Source: Devosia sp. (lineage in GTDB: Bacteria > Pseudomonadota > Alphaproteobacteria > Rhizobiales > Devosiaceae). Taken from it: 64,000 nucleotides of DNA. Positions within the stretch are counted from its first letter, which is position 1. The number at the start of each line of letters is the position of its first letter. Positions 43,268 through 51,640 of this stretch are shown here, piece by piece. The notes beneath the pieces are model-generated. The model did no database searches, was not told the DNA's origin, and was given only the letters and a program-made list of their open reading frames with translations. Made by a program: the position numbers and the translations under genes. Where the stretch lies: positions 124,001 through 188,000 of the forward strand of contig NZ_JAGIAW010000009.1 of assembly GCF_017744655.1 (NCBI RefSeq), in the 5' to 3' direction.

Positions 43268-44163
43268 CGGGTGGTCTCCGGATTGGCTGTCGGTCGCTGC
43301 ATCAGCGCGACAAAGAGATCGCTGAGCGTCGGCGTCGACACCTTGCCGAGCGGCTCCAGCTGTTCGCGGGCAACGCCGTCATAGATGAAGACGGTCTGGC
43401 CGAAGCGGGTTTCCTCATAGACCGGGCCAAGCGCGCGGGCCTGAGCCTGCAGGTCCGGCTCATTGGTCACGAGCTGGGAAAATTTCTCGTTCACCGTCTC
43501 CATCTGCATGTGGAGGATCAGGTCGCCATCCCGGATGAACATGATGTCGGACAGCATGAACTCGATCTCGTCCACCTGATGGGTGGTGATGATCAGGGTC
43601 CGTTCCTCGGTCATGTAGTCTTCAAGCAGCCGCCGGTAGAAGCGCTTGCGATAGGTGATGTCGAGGCCAAGCGTCGGCTCGTCGAGCACCAGCAGCTTGG
43701 CATCGATCGCCATGACCACGGCGAGGTGAAGCTGCGCCACCATGCCCTTGGACAGCGTCTTGATCTTCATCTCGGGCTTGATGTCGGTGCCTTCGAGGAA
43801 GCTGCGCGCCTTGTCGGTCGAAAAATTGGGGTGGATGTTGGAGAGGAGCGCAAAGAGCTCACGGACACGCAGAAAACGTGGCAAGCTCGCCACATCGGAA
43901 ATGAAGGCGACGTTTTCCATCAATTTGGCGCGCCGGGCGAAGGGATCTTCGCCGAGGACGCGAATGCTGCCCTCATAGCTCGTCAGCCCCAGCATGGCAT
44001 TGAGCGTTGTGGTCTTGCCCGCGCCATTGTGACCGACAAGGCCATAGATGCGGCCGGCGGGAATGTCGAAATCCAGCCCGTGCAGGATTTCCTTGCGGCC
44101 GAATTTTTTCTTGAGACCCCGCGCGGTGACGACGGGTTCCAGCGTGAGATTGGTGTCAGTCAT
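43264..44163 (-). CDS. ABC transporter ATP-binding protein
   Basis: A 299-aa ABC ATPase. Walker A is GHNGAGKTT, the signature is LSKGMVAQLHLAV and Walker B is LLVLDEPTLGLD, with the switch His in TTHQVDE. It is coupled by 4-base overlaps with the GntR gene upstream and the permease gene downstream. Together they make a YtrA-type export operon. The C-terminal 80 residues are an extra domain typical of ABC-2 exporters. Confidence 0.93.
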   Translation of the reverse strand: MTDTNLTLEPVVTARGLKKKFGRKEILHGLDFDIPAGRIYGLVGHNGAGKTTTLNAMLGLTSYEGSIRVLGEDPFARRAKLMENVAFISDVASLPRFLRVRELFALLSNIHPNFSTDKARSFLEGTDIKPEMKIKTLSKGMVAQLHLAVVMAIDAKLLVLDEPTLGLDITYRKRFYRRLLEDYMTEERTLIITTHQVDEIEFMLSDIMFIRDGDLILHMQMETVNEKFSQLVTNEPDLQAQARALGPVYEETRFGQTVFIYDGVAREQLEPLGKVSTPTLSDLFVALMQRPTANPETTR

Positions 44164-44525
44164 GGCTTTGGCTCCACCGGGGTTTCGGCAAAGAGGGATT
44201 TGGGATCAAGGTCCAGCGCCTTGATCTGGGTAAGGATGCGCGGCCAATCCTCCTTGAGAAATTTGTCGCGCTCGTGGGTGAGCAGTTTTTCGCGTGCGCC
44301 CTGGGTAACGAACATTCCAAGACCCCTCCGTTTCTCCACCACGCCGATTTCGACCAGGGCTTCAAAGGCCTTGGTGACCGTCAGCGGATTGACCGAAAGC
44401 TCTGCTGCAATCTGGCGCACCGAGGGCAGGGCATCGCCCTCCCCCACCGCGCCACGCAGGATCATCTCGATCAGCCGCTGCCGAATCTGCACGAAGATCG
44501 GCTGGCTCGCGTGAAAATCATCCAT
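44160..44525 (-). CDS. GntR family regulator (YtrA subfamily)
   Basis: A 121-aa regulator: an N-terminal GntR winged helix (PSVRQIAAELSVNPLTVTKAFEAL, about residues 32-55) followed by a short C-terminal dimer helix, the size of the YtrA subfamily. It is the first gene of the ABC operon and overlaps the ATPase gene by 4 bases. An inverted repeat in its promoter suggests autorepression, relieved by an inducer such as a wall-acting antibiotic. Confidence 0.92.
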   Translation of the reverse strand: MDDFHASQPIFVQIRQRLIEMILRGAVGEGDALPSVRQIAAELSVNPLTVTKAFEALVEIGVVEKRRGLGMFVTQGAREKLLTHERDKFLKEDWPRILTQIKALDLDPKSLFAETPVEPKP

Positions 44526-44539
44526 GTGTCGTGCCTATC

Positions 44540-44579
44540 TAGTGTGCTACGCTTGTATCACACTAAATGAGTGAGTCAA
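44540..44579 (-). promoter_or_regulatory. GntR operator and promoter of the ABC operon
   Basis: TAGTGTG (44540-44546) and CACACTA (44559-44565) are perfect inverted arms 12 bases apart. On the minus strand a TTGACT -35 box (44574-44579) is followed after 16 bases by TACAAG as a possible -10 box, which lies between the two arms. A repressor bound to both arms would cover the -10 region. Confidence 0.65.
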
Positions 44580-44885
44580 GCGGTGACGCGAAGCCGGGAT
44601 GTGGCGCTAAAAAAATCAGGCGAGGCCACGGCTTATTTCGTCGGAGAGCCGGGGGTTCGCGCGGTCACGCTTCCAGCGCATAGCTCGAACTTTCGTTTGC
44701 GGTCTTGCTCTGGCCACGATCCACTGGCATAAGGGCGCCCATACGTTTCTGCCTAAGTCGGCGGCCTGCTTCCGGTATTTCCGGTCCTAGGCTCTAAGAT
44801 CCATGTTGCGAACGTCTGTAGGCCCTCTTGCATGTTGCGGAGGGGAACGCTCTTCGCTTCGGCTCCGAGCTTTAAGGAAATCAAA
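44580..44885 (+). promoter_or_regulatory. Promoter/leader region of the cold-shock gene
   Basis: About 300 bases without a supported gene lie upstream of the cold-shock gene. A hairpin CGGAG (44838-44842) with CTCCG (44863-44867) lies about 18 bases ahead of the start and ends just before an AAGGAAA ribosome-binding site. Long structured leaders that change fold in the cold are known for cspA-type genes, so a thermosensing leader is plausible. No firm promoter was identified. Confidence 0.45.
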
Positions 44886-45104
44886 ATGGCCACCATCACC
44901 GGCACCGTCAAATTCTTCAACGCCACCAAGGGTTTTGGCTTCATCACCCCCGAAACCGGCGGCAAGGACCACTTCGTCCACATCTCCGCTGTTCAGCGTT
45001 CGGGCGTCGATGGCCTTTATGAAAACGACAAGGTCACCTACGAAGTCGAGACCGGCCGTGACGGCCGCGAGTCCGCTGTCAACCTGACCCTCATTCAGCA
45101 GTAA
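44886..45104 (+). CDS. cspA: Cold-shock protein
   Basis: A 72-aa cold-shock domain protein that binds single-stranded RNA and DNA and acts as RNA chaperone. RNP1 KGFGFITP and RNP2 HFVHIS are both present. ATG 44886 follows AAGGAAA; the frame is open upstream but the family start (MATITGTVKFFN) is here. The symbol is family-level; several paralogues are usual in this group. A terminator follows. Confidence 0.93.
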   Translation: MATITGTVKFFNATKGFGFITPETGGKDHFVHISAVQRSGVDGLYENDKVTYEVETGRDGRESAVNLTLIQQ

Positions 45105-45150
45105 GCTCCAAAAGAGCGCTGCAGGTTGCCATAAGGCGACTTGAATTCTG

Positions 45151-45181
45151 GCCCGCCAGGCTTGCGCCCGGCGGGCTTTTT
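45151..45181 (+). terminator. Rho-independent terminator after the cold-shock gene
   Basis: Arms GCCCGCC (45151-45157) and GGCGGGC (45170-45176) around a 12-base loop are followed by TTTTT. It lies 47 bases after the stop. Confidence 0.85.
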
Positions 45182-45218
45182 GTTACTCGGCTTTGGCGCG
45201 TCACCCACGACCCCCAAA

Positions 45219-45243
45219 CAAAAAAGGCGCCCTTGCGGGCGCC
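45219..45243 (-). terminator. Rho-independent terminator of the DUF2852 gene
   Basis: On the minus strand GGCGCCC (45243-45237) pairs with GGGCGCC (45232-45226) around a 4-base loop and is followed by a T run. It lies 35 bases downstream of the DUF2852 stop. Confidence 0.85.
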
Positions 45244-45277
45244 AGTTCACTTGGGAGGTCGGGAAAGGGGGCCGGCC

Positions 45278-45733
45278 TTAGCCGTTATTGCCCCAATTGT
45301 TGTTGTTCTGGTTGTTGTCGCCAAAACCCTGGCGATTGCCACGGTGCTCGCTCATGAAGCGATCGAACTCTTCGCGATCCTTGGCCTTGCGCAGGTTGGC
45401 CATATATTCGTGGAAGGCGTCGATTTCGGCATCGAGGCGGGCGCGTTCTTCGTCAAGACGGCGAAGCTGTTCGGCGCGATAGTCGTCGAAGGCAGCATTG
45501 CCCGAGGAGGAAAAGTCACGGCCCATGCCGCCAAAGTGCTTCTTGTTGTTGCGCATATAGCCACATCCCTTGTTCCAGTAGCTTTGTGCTTTTTCGGCAG
45601 AGCCGCCAAACTTCTCACCCCAGAGGATGTAGCCAAGGACGGCAAGGCCAACCGGCCAGAAGATGATGAAGCCGAGTACCATGAGGGCGATGGTCAGTGG
45701 CGACCATTGCGGTTTGATGATTGCTGTGTTCAT
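45278..45733 (-). CDS. DUF2852 family membrane protein
   Basis: A 151-aa protein of the DUF2852 family, common in alphaproteobacteria and of unknown function. The N-terminus has one or two membrane spans (PLTIALMVLGFIIFWPVGLAVLGYILWG), the middle is a charged helix with the RAEQLRRLDEERARLDAEIDAFHEYM coiled-coil character, and the C-terminal tail is rich in Asn and Gly. The ATG at 45733 was chosen because it opens directly into the family start; the frame is open for 41 codons upstream without support. Confidence 0.85.
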   Translation of the reverse strand: MNTAIIKPQWSPLTIALMVLGFIIFWPVGLAVLGYILWGEKFGGSAEKAQSYWNKGCGYMRNNKKHFGGMGRDFSSSGNAAFDDYRAEQLRRLDEERARLDAEIDAFHEYMANLRKAKDREEFDRFMSEHRGNRQGFGDNNQNNNNWGNNG

Positions 45734-45873
45734 GTCGTTTCGTTTCCCAGTCACGTCGCGATGCTGATAACGTGGCCCTGCCGGGGGCAGGATCAAGAAT
45801 GTGCCTATGGGATTTTTTGGCTTGAAATGACGCTTTTCCCTTCCTATGCGGCGCATAGACGTTCTCCAAAATC

Positions 45874-47178
45874 ATGAGCGAAGAAAGCCTTTCCATCAGC
45901 GACGATGCCTCGCACTGGCGCCCCCTACGCCTGCAGACGCTGGTATTGCTGCGCTGGCTGGCCGTCGTCGGCCAGACCGTGGGCGTGCTCTTTGTCCATA
46001 TGGCCCTTGGCTATCCGCTGCCGCTTTGGGAATGCCTGGCGCTGATCGCGCTTTCGGCCGGGCTCAATGTCGGGCTCTTCATGCGTTACGGCGCCAAAGG
46101 CCAGCTTTCCCCGCATTTTGCCGCCATTCAGCTCGCCTTCGACCTCTGCCAATTGGGTGGCCTGCTGGCGCTGACCGGTGGGCTGCTCAATCCTTTTGCC
46201 CTGCTGCTGCTGGCGCCGGTTTCGGTGTCGGCGACCACCTTGCCGCCGCGAGAAACACTGCTGATTTCGGCGCTCGCTGCCGTTCTGGCCTCAGTGATTT
46301 CGGTTCTCCACATGCCCCTCCCTTGGGTGCCGGGCGAGGAATTGGTGTTCAACCGCATCTATGTGATCGGCATCTGGGTCTCGATCATCTGCGGCATTGC
46401 CTTCATCGCGGCCTATACGATCCGTGTCGCCCATGAATCGCGTTTGATCGCCGACGCGCTGGCGGCCACCGAACTTGCGCTTTCGCATCGCGAACAACTG
46501 TCCGCACTCGATGGCCTCGCGGCTGCGGCCGCGCACGAATTGGGCACGCCGCTATCGACCATTGCGCTGGCCGCCAAGGAAATGCGCGCCGAAGTGGAAG
46601 AAGGCAGTCCTCTGGCCGAAGACGTCGAACTGATCATCTCGCAGGCCGCCCGCTGCCGGGCCATTCTGTCAAAACTGCGAAACCTCGGCAGCGATCCGGC
46701 CGACATGTTTGCCAAGGCGCCGCTGACCGACATTCTGGCCGAAGTCGCCCGCCCGCATGAGGGCCGCGGCAAGGTTATTTTGTTCTATTCAGAGCGCGCA
46801 ACGGGCACGCCGCCGGTGTTTCCGCGTTCGGTCGGCCTTCTTTATGGCCTTGGCAATCTTATCGAAAATGCCACGGGCTATGCGCGAGAAACCGTGCGCA
46901 TCGATACCGAGTGGGACCAGGCGACGATCACCGTCACGGTGACCGACGATGGCCCGGGCTTTGCGCCCGAACTCATCGCCCGGCTCGGCGAACCCTATCT
47001 CACGACCCGCCCGCGCGATCCGCATGGCGCCGATGCCCATCAGCCCGGCGGGTTGGGCCTTGGCATCTTCATCGCCAAGACCCTTCTCGAGCGCACCGGA
47101 GCGCGGCTCAGTTTTGAAAACGAAAAGCCGACGGGCCATGCCCGTGTCACCATCACCTGGCCGCGCTCGGCACTGTGA
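45874..47178 (+). CDS. actS: Redox sensor histidine kinase ActS (RegB/PrrB)
   Basis: A 434-aa membrane histidine kinase of the RegB/PrrB/ActS family. Six membrane spans fill residues 25-185; the ubiquinone-binding heptapeptide GGLLNPF is at 102-108. The H-box AAHELGTPLSTI has the phosphorylated His221, and the redox-active Cys is Cys261 in AARCRAIL. N-box NLIENATGYA, DDGPGF and GLGLGIFIAKTLL follow. It senses the quinone pool and controls respiratory, nitrogen and carbon fixation genes through ActR, encoded 57 bases downstream. Confidence 0.94.
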   Translation: MSEESLSISDDASHWRPLRLQTLVLLRWLAVVGQTVGVLFVHMALGYPLPLWECLALIALSAGLNVGLFMRYGAKGQLSPHFAAIQLAFDLCQLGGLLALTGGLLNPFALLLLAPVSVSATTLPPRETLLISALAAVLASVISVLHMPLPWVPGEELVFNRIYVIGIWVSIICGIAFIAAYTIRVAHESRLIADALAATELALSHREQLSALDGLAAAAAHELGTPLSTIALAAKEMRAEVEEGSPLAEDVELIISQAARCRAILSKLRNLGSDPADMFAKAPLTDILAEVARPHEGRGKVILFYSERATGTPPVFPRSVGLLYGLGNLIENATGYARETVRIDTEWDQATITVTVTDDGPGFAPELIARLGEPYLTTRPRDPHGADAHQPGGLGLGIFIAKTLLERTGARLSFENEKPTGHARVTITWPRSAL

Positions 47179-47235
47179 TCGTGTCGCACCCGGTCGATTT
47201 TGACGAAAGAGCGGCAAACGCCTAAAGAAAGCGCC

Positions 47236-47787
47236 ATGAACACGCTCGAAGAACTCCTCGCGGCCGATCCCAGCTTGTTGCTGGTCGATGACGATGCGGC
47301 CTTCCTCACCCGGCTCGAACGGGCCATGGCCCGGCGCGGCTTTGCCGTGCGCACCGCTTCGTCAGTCGCTGCCGGTGTTGCGGCGGTGGCCGAACAGCCC
47401 CCCGCCTTCGCGGTCGTCGATCTCCGTCTTGAAGACGGCAATGGGCTTGAAGTGGTTTCGGCCCTGCATCAGGCGCGGCCCGATGCCCGCGCCGTGGTGC
47501 TGACCGGCTATGGCAATATCGCCACTGCGGTGACCGCGGTGAAACTCGGGGCGATGGACTATCTCTCCAAACCCGCCGATGCCGACGACGTCATCAACGC
47601 GCTGCTTGCGACAGGCGAAGACAAGCCCGAGCCGCCGGAAAATCCGATGTCGGCCGACCGGGTGCGCTGGGAGCACATCCAGCGCGTTTATGAACTCTGC
47701 GATCGCAATGTCTCGGAGACCGCCCGCCGCCTCAACATGCATCGGCGCACGCTGCAGCGGATTCTCGCCAAGCGCGCGCCGCGCTAA
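47236..47787 (+). CDS. actR: Redox response regulator ActR (RegA/PrrA)
   Basis: A 183-aa response regulator. The receiver domain has LLLVDDDAAFL and the phosphorylated Asp62 in VVDLRLEDGNG; the C-terminal Fis-type helix-turn-helix (NVSETARRLNMHRRTLQRIL) is the strongly conserved RegA recognition element. The ATG at 47236 gives the usual family length. Partner of ActS just upstream. A palindromic repeat follows 16 bases after the stop. Confidence 0.95.
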   Translation: MNTLEELLAADPSLLLVDDDAAFLTRLERAMARRGFAVRTASSVAAGVAAVAEQPPAFAVVDLRLEDGNGLEVVSALHQARPDARAVVLTGYGNIATAVTAVKLGAMDYLSKPADADDVINALLATGEDKPEPPENPMSADRVRWEHIQRVYELCDRNVSETARRLNMHRRTLQRILAKRAPR

Positions 47788-47802
47788 GCAGCACAAGTCA
47801 CC

Positions 47803-47871
47803 GCGTCATCCCCGCGAAAGCGGGGATCTCTGTTTCCGTAAGCGAGATTCCCGCTTTCGCGGGGATGACGC
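47803..47871. repeat. Palindromic repeat (GCGAAAGCGGG family, copy 1)
   Basis: Two facing units with 22-base perfectly complementary outer arms (47803-47824 and 47850-47871); pairing continues inward with one mismatch. Each unit also folds alone around CCCCGCGAAAGCGGGG. It lies between the convergent actR and DUF1428 genes. Further copies are at 62811-62882 and 63831-63896. Confidence 0.9.
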
Positions 47872-47886
47872 AGCGTTTGCCTTGCG

Positions 47887-48237
47887 TTAGACCTCAAACA
47901 GCGTCGAAAACCCGCCAAAGATCATCCGCTGGCCGTCGAACGGCATGTCGGGGACGTTCTTCATGGCCGGGTCTTCCATCATTTTCTTCATTACGGCATC
48001 CCGCGTCGCCTTGTCCGGATATTCGATCCAGGAGAAGACGATCACCTCGTCTTCCTTGGCCTGAACGGCGCGCTGAAAGTCGGTGACCTTGCCCGGCGGG
48101 ACGTCATCGCCCCAGTTCTCGACGGTGCGCGTCGCGCCCCATTGCCTGGCGAGTTCGGCGACCCCGCGGGCATGGGTGATATACTGTTCCTTGTTTGCCT
48201 TGGGCACGGCAGCGACAAAGCCATCGATATAGGTCAT
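47887..48237 (-). CDS. DUF1428 family protein
   Basis: A 116-aa protein of the DUF1428 family, small dimeric alpha/beta-barrel (ferredoxin-like) proteins of unknown function. Family segments are MTYIDGFVAAVP at the start, FSWIEYPDKATRDA in the middle and MPFDGQRMIFGGF at the end. The ATG at 48237 follows GAGGAGAG. It is divergent from the RNA hydrolase gene. Confidence 0.88.
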   Translation of the reverse strand: MTYIDGFVAAVPKANKEQYITHARGVAELARQWGATRTVENWGDDVPPGKVTDFQRAVQAKEDEVIVFSWIEYPDKATRDAVMKKMMEDPAMKNVPDMPFDGQRMIFGGFSTLFEV

Positions 48238-48361
48238 TTCGTCTCTCCTCATTCTTGCAAGCAAAACAGCTGGGGCACCATCACAGTTGCCCGCTGCCTC
48301 GACTTTGACGAATGGGTGGGGCTAAGTTCGACGCCCAAGAAGAAAAATCTGGAGTTTTTCG

Positions 48362-50017
48362 ATGACGGTGACCCTCCATTTCCACGGCGCAGCAGGGACG
48401 GTCACCGGATCGTGCTACCGCGTGGTGCACCCACAGGGGCAATTCCTCGTCGATTGCGGGCTGTTTCAGGGCAACAAGTCGGTGCGCGACCTGAACCTCA
48501 AACCCACGCCCTTCAACCCCCAAGAAATCGATTTTTTGCTGTTGACGCATGCCCATATCGACCATGCGGGCCTGCTTCCGAAACTTTACGCGGAAGGCTG
48601 GCGCGGGCCGATGTGGATGACCGAACCAACCGCGGGTCTGCTCGAATATCTCCTTCCCGACAGCGCCGGCATTCAGGAAAGCGAAGCCGAGCGCGAGACC
48701 AAGAAGCGCGGGCGTCGCGGCGATGAACCGGCCAAGCCCCTCTACACCATGGAAGACGCCACCGAGGCGCTGCTCCATCGGCAAACCTGCAATTATGGCG
48801 AGTGGATCAATCCCGGCCCCGGCGTGCGCGCCCGCTATTGGAATGCCGGCCACATCATCGGTTCGGCCTCGATCGAAGTGGAAGTAATGAATGGCGACGG
48901 CAAGCCGGTGCGCCTGATGTTTTCGGGCGATATCGGCCCGGACGAGAAGGTCTTCTACAACGAGCCCGAGGGCCCCTCGGACTTCGACTACATCCTCTGC
49001 GAATCCACCTATGGCGGCCGCGAGCGCGAGGATTATACCCTCGTACAGCGCCGCGAGGCGCTGAAGACCGAAATCAACCTTGCCATGCAAAAGGGCGGCA
49101 ATCTCGTCATTCCCGCCTTCGCCGTCGAACGCAGTCAGGAACTTCTGCACGATATCGGCGTCCTCATCCGCGATGGCGAGATCGATCCACGCCTCGTGGT
49201 GCTCGACTCCCCGCTCGCCAGCAAGGTGACCGGCGTCTACCGCAAATATGCAAAGATGTTCGAAGATACGGAGCTGACGGCGGACGAGCTCTTCAACGAT
49301 CCGCGCTTCCGCATCATCGAGGCGGTTGAGGATTCAAAGGCGCTCAACGCCATCAAGGGCGGCGCCATCATCATGTCGGCCTCGGGCATGGCCGACGCCG
49401 GGCGGATAAAACATCACCTCAGGAACAACCTGATCCGCTCCAATGCCACCGTGCTTTTTGTTGGCTATCAGGCTCCGGGCACGCTGGGTCAGATCATTCT
49501 CTCCGGCGCCAAGGAAGTGCGTATCCACGGCACGCTTGTGCCCGTCCGCGCGACCATCCGCTCCATGGGCAATTATTCCGCTCACGCCGATCATTCGGAA
49601 CTGATGGAGTGGATCAAGGAACGCCTGCCAGCCCATGGCGCCATCTTCCTGACCCATGGCGAGGACGAGGAGCGTACGGCCCTCCGCGCCGCGCTAATGG
49701 CAACGGGTCTCGGTGGCGACCAGATCGTCCTGCCCCAACTCGACGACTATTTTGAACTCACCGCTGCTGGCATTGCCGCAGCCAAGGCGCCGGCCGCCCG
49801 TCGCGTCGATCTCAGGCAGTTGCCGGCCGATTGGCACAATGCCTTCTCGGATTTTACCATCCGCCTGAGCCAGCGCCTGCACGATCTGCCCGATACTGAA
49901 AAACTGGCGCTGATGACATCGCTGCAGCGAAAACTCTCGGAACTGGGCGCCGCGCCCAGCCCGGCGCCCGTGCCGACACCGGTCACCCCGGTCGAGACGC
50001 AAGCGTTTGACGAGTAG
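48362..50017 (+). CDS. MBL-fold beta-CASP RNA hydrolase
   Basis: A 551-aa metallo-beta-lactamase-fold protein with a beta-CASP insertion, related to CPSF-type RNA endo/exonucleases. The zinc motif THAHIDHAG (residues near 60-68) and FSGDIGP are present, as are the beta-CASP segments ESTYGGRERE, PAFAVERSQELL and the C-terminal SAHADHSELMEW. A 70-residue Pro/Ala-rich tail follows. Likely role in RNA processing. GGAG precedes the ATG at 48362. Confidence 0.9.
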   Translation: MTVTLHFHGAAGTVTGSCYRVVHPQGQFLVDCGLFQGNKSVRDLNLKPTPFNPQEIDFLLLTHAHIDHAGLLPKLYAEGWRGPMWMTEPTAGLLEYLLPDSAGIQESEAERETKKRGRRGDEPAKPLYTMEDATEALLHRQTCNYGEWINPGPGVRARYWNAGHIIGSASIEVEVMNGDGKPVRLMFSGDIGPDEKVFYNEPEGPSDFDYILCESTYGGREREDYTLVQRREALKTEINLAMQKGGNLVIPAFAVERSQELLHDIGVLIRDGEIDPRLVVLDSPLASKVTGVYRKYAKMFEDTELTADELFNDPRFRIIEAVEDSKALNAIKGGAIIMSASGMADAGRIKHHLRNNLIRSNATVLFVGYQAPGTLGQIILSGAKEVRIHGTLVPVRATIRSMGNYSAHADHSELMEWIKERLPAHGAIFLTHGEDEERTALRAALMATGLGGDQIVLPQLDDYFELTAAGIAAAKAPAARRVDLRQLPADWHNAFSDFTIRLSQRLHDLPDTEKLALMTSLQRKLSELGAAPSPAPVPTPVTPVETQAFDE

Positions 50018-50020
50018 TTT

Positions 50021-51160
50021 CTACGATGCCGGGCGCGGCTTCAGGCGCCCGGCCATCACAAAGGTCAGAACAAGCAAGGGGATGAGCATGGAAAACGCCA
50101 TGCGCACCCCGAGCCCCTGCGCGACAGCGCCGATCAAGGCGGGCGCGCCGAGATTGACGAGCTGGAAGATCAGCGTCGTCGCGGCCACGTTCTGGCTCGC
50201 TGGGCGATCCCCGATCCGTGCGGCAGCCGAGAGCATCAGCGGATAAAGCACGCAGATGCCGATGCCCACGATCACGAAGCCGGCCAGCGCCACATAGGCA
50301 TCGGGCGAGAGCACGATCAGCACCATGCCTGCCACGGCGACGGCCGAAAGCAGCCGGGCCACCCGCACCGGCCCAAAGCGATCAATGACACGATCAGCCA
50401 GCAACCTGCCCGCTGCCATAGCGGCGAGTAGAGCGGGCAAAGCCAGCGACTCGACAAAAGGCGACACTTCAAAATTGTCGCGCAGATAAATAATCGACCA
50501 GGCGCGCGAGGCGCCTTCAGTGAGCCCGGCGCCGAGGCCGAAGGCAACAAGACCAAGTGTCGCCAGCGTCGGCAGCGCCAACTTTTTGACTTTTTCGCCG
50601 CTATGCGGCCGCGGCGGCATGACCGGCATGGGCACGACCACAACGAGCAAAAGCGCGATCAGCACCGGTGCCAGCGCCCAGAGGTGAATGGCGGGATCGA
50701 CATGAAAACCGCGCAGCGTCGCACCAAGCAGCGAGGTGAGCAAAAACCCGACGCTCCAGATGCCGTGGCAGGTGTTCATCACCCGCGCGCCCGTCGCCGC
50801 CTCTACCCGGTCGGCCTCAACATTCATCGCAATATTGCTGAGCGAGAAGCCGATGCCATTGAAGGCGAGAAGGGTGAACAGCGCAATCGGATGCAGCAGC
50901 ACGGTCGCCAGAGCCGCCGTGATGATGACGATGGGCAGCACTGCCAGAATGGTCCGGCGCGGTCCGAAACGCTCGATGATGGCGCTCGAAAACAGGAACA
51001 TCGACAGCGCACCGAGCGGCTGGCCGATCAGCACAAGCCCAAGCTGCCCCTCGGACAGGCCCATGGCCAACTGCAGGTCGGGAATGCGCGTATGGATCGC
51101 GCCGGCAGCCAGGGCGTGGGTGAAGAACAGCGCAATAACGCGCCAGCGGGCAGAGGTCAT
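50021..51160 (-). CDS. MFS transporter (YbjJ-like), paralogue 1
   Basis: A 379-aa major facilitator with twelve predicted spans. It opens with FFTHALAAGAIHTRIPDLQ followed by GLSEGQLGLVLIGQPLGAL, a pattern shared by all four transporters in this cluster. Related proteins are annotated as YbjJ-type exporters of unknown substrate. The ATG at 51160 was taken; a TTG two codons upstream is possible. It lies 15 bases after mmcB on the same strand and converges with the RNA hydrolase gene. Confidence 0.87.
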   Translation of the reverse strand: MTSARWRVIALFFTHALAAGAIHTRIPDLQLAMGLSEGQLGLVLIGQPLGALSMFLFSSAIIERFGPRRTILAVLPIVIITAALATVLLHPIALFTLLAFNGIGFSLSNIAMNVEADRVEAATGARVMNTCHGIWSVGFLLTSLLGATLRGFHVDPAIHLWALAPVLIALLLVVVVPMPVMPPRPHSGEKVKKLALPTLATLGLVAFGLGAGLTEGASRAWSIIYLRDNFEVSPFVESLALPALLAAMAAGRLLADRVIDRFGPVRVARLLSAVAVAGMVLIVLSPDAYVALAGFVIVGIGICVLYPLMLSAAARIGDRPASQNVAATTLIFQLVNLGAPALIGAVAQGLGVRMAFSMLIPLLVLTFVMAGRLKPRPAS

Positions 51161-51175
51161 GGTCAAGTCAGTGTT

Positions 51176-51640
51176 TTAGCGCGGACCGGGGTCCATCAGC
51201 ACATGGATGCGGTCGGCGCCGAGGCGGGCGAGTTTGAGCATCAGTGCCTTGCGGCGGGCAGGAGCAAGGGGAGTGTCGGGACTATCGCGCAGAATGGCGC
51301 CATCATGCCCGTCGGCAACAATGAGGCCTTCGCTGTCCGGAAAAATTTCCCCATCGAGCTCGGGCGGTTTGGCAAAAAAGAACTTGTCGGAGAATTCGCG
51401 GTATTCGGGCCATTTGCGGTCGACCTGAAAATCAATGAGGCTCGATTTGATCTCGATGATCCAGATCTCGCCCTTGGGCCCCACCGCCAGAACGTCGGCG
51501 CGCCGGCCATTGCTGAGCGGCACTTCGGCATAGCAGGCCATGTCGTGCCGCTCACGCAACATGCGCATCACCCCGCGCTGCACGCGCAGGGCCGTGGCCG
51601 ATTGCCGGAGATCGACAATGGGCGGCAGCTCCTCAGCCAT
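51176..51640 (-). CDS. mmcB: DNA repair protein MmcB
   Basis: A 154-aa protein of the MmcB family (formerly DUF of unknown role), a PD-(D/E)xK nuclease-like fold implicated in damage-induced mutagenesis in Caulobacter. The nuclease-like core is RADVLAVGPKGEIWIIEIKSS (Asp and Glu-x-Lys), followed by FQVDRKWPEYREFSDKFFFA. The start overlaps the end of the second MFS gene by 8 bases, so it is embedded in the transporter operon. That nesting is unusual for a SOS-type gene. Confidence 0.87.
   Translation of the reverse strand: MAEELPPIVDLRQSATALRVQRGVMRMLRERHDMACYAEVPLSNGRRADVLAVGPKGEIWIIEIKSSLIDFQVDRKWPEYREFSDKFFFAKPPELDGEIFPDSEGLIVADGHDGAILRDSPDTPLAPARRKALMLKLARLGADRIHVLMDPGPR

Noticed and set aside
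41795..43384. A 529-codon open frame on the plus strand opposite the quinone-reductase and permease genes
   Set aside because: Antisense shadow of two recognised genes; low-complexity Gly/His/Glu/Arg composition and no ribosome-binding site.
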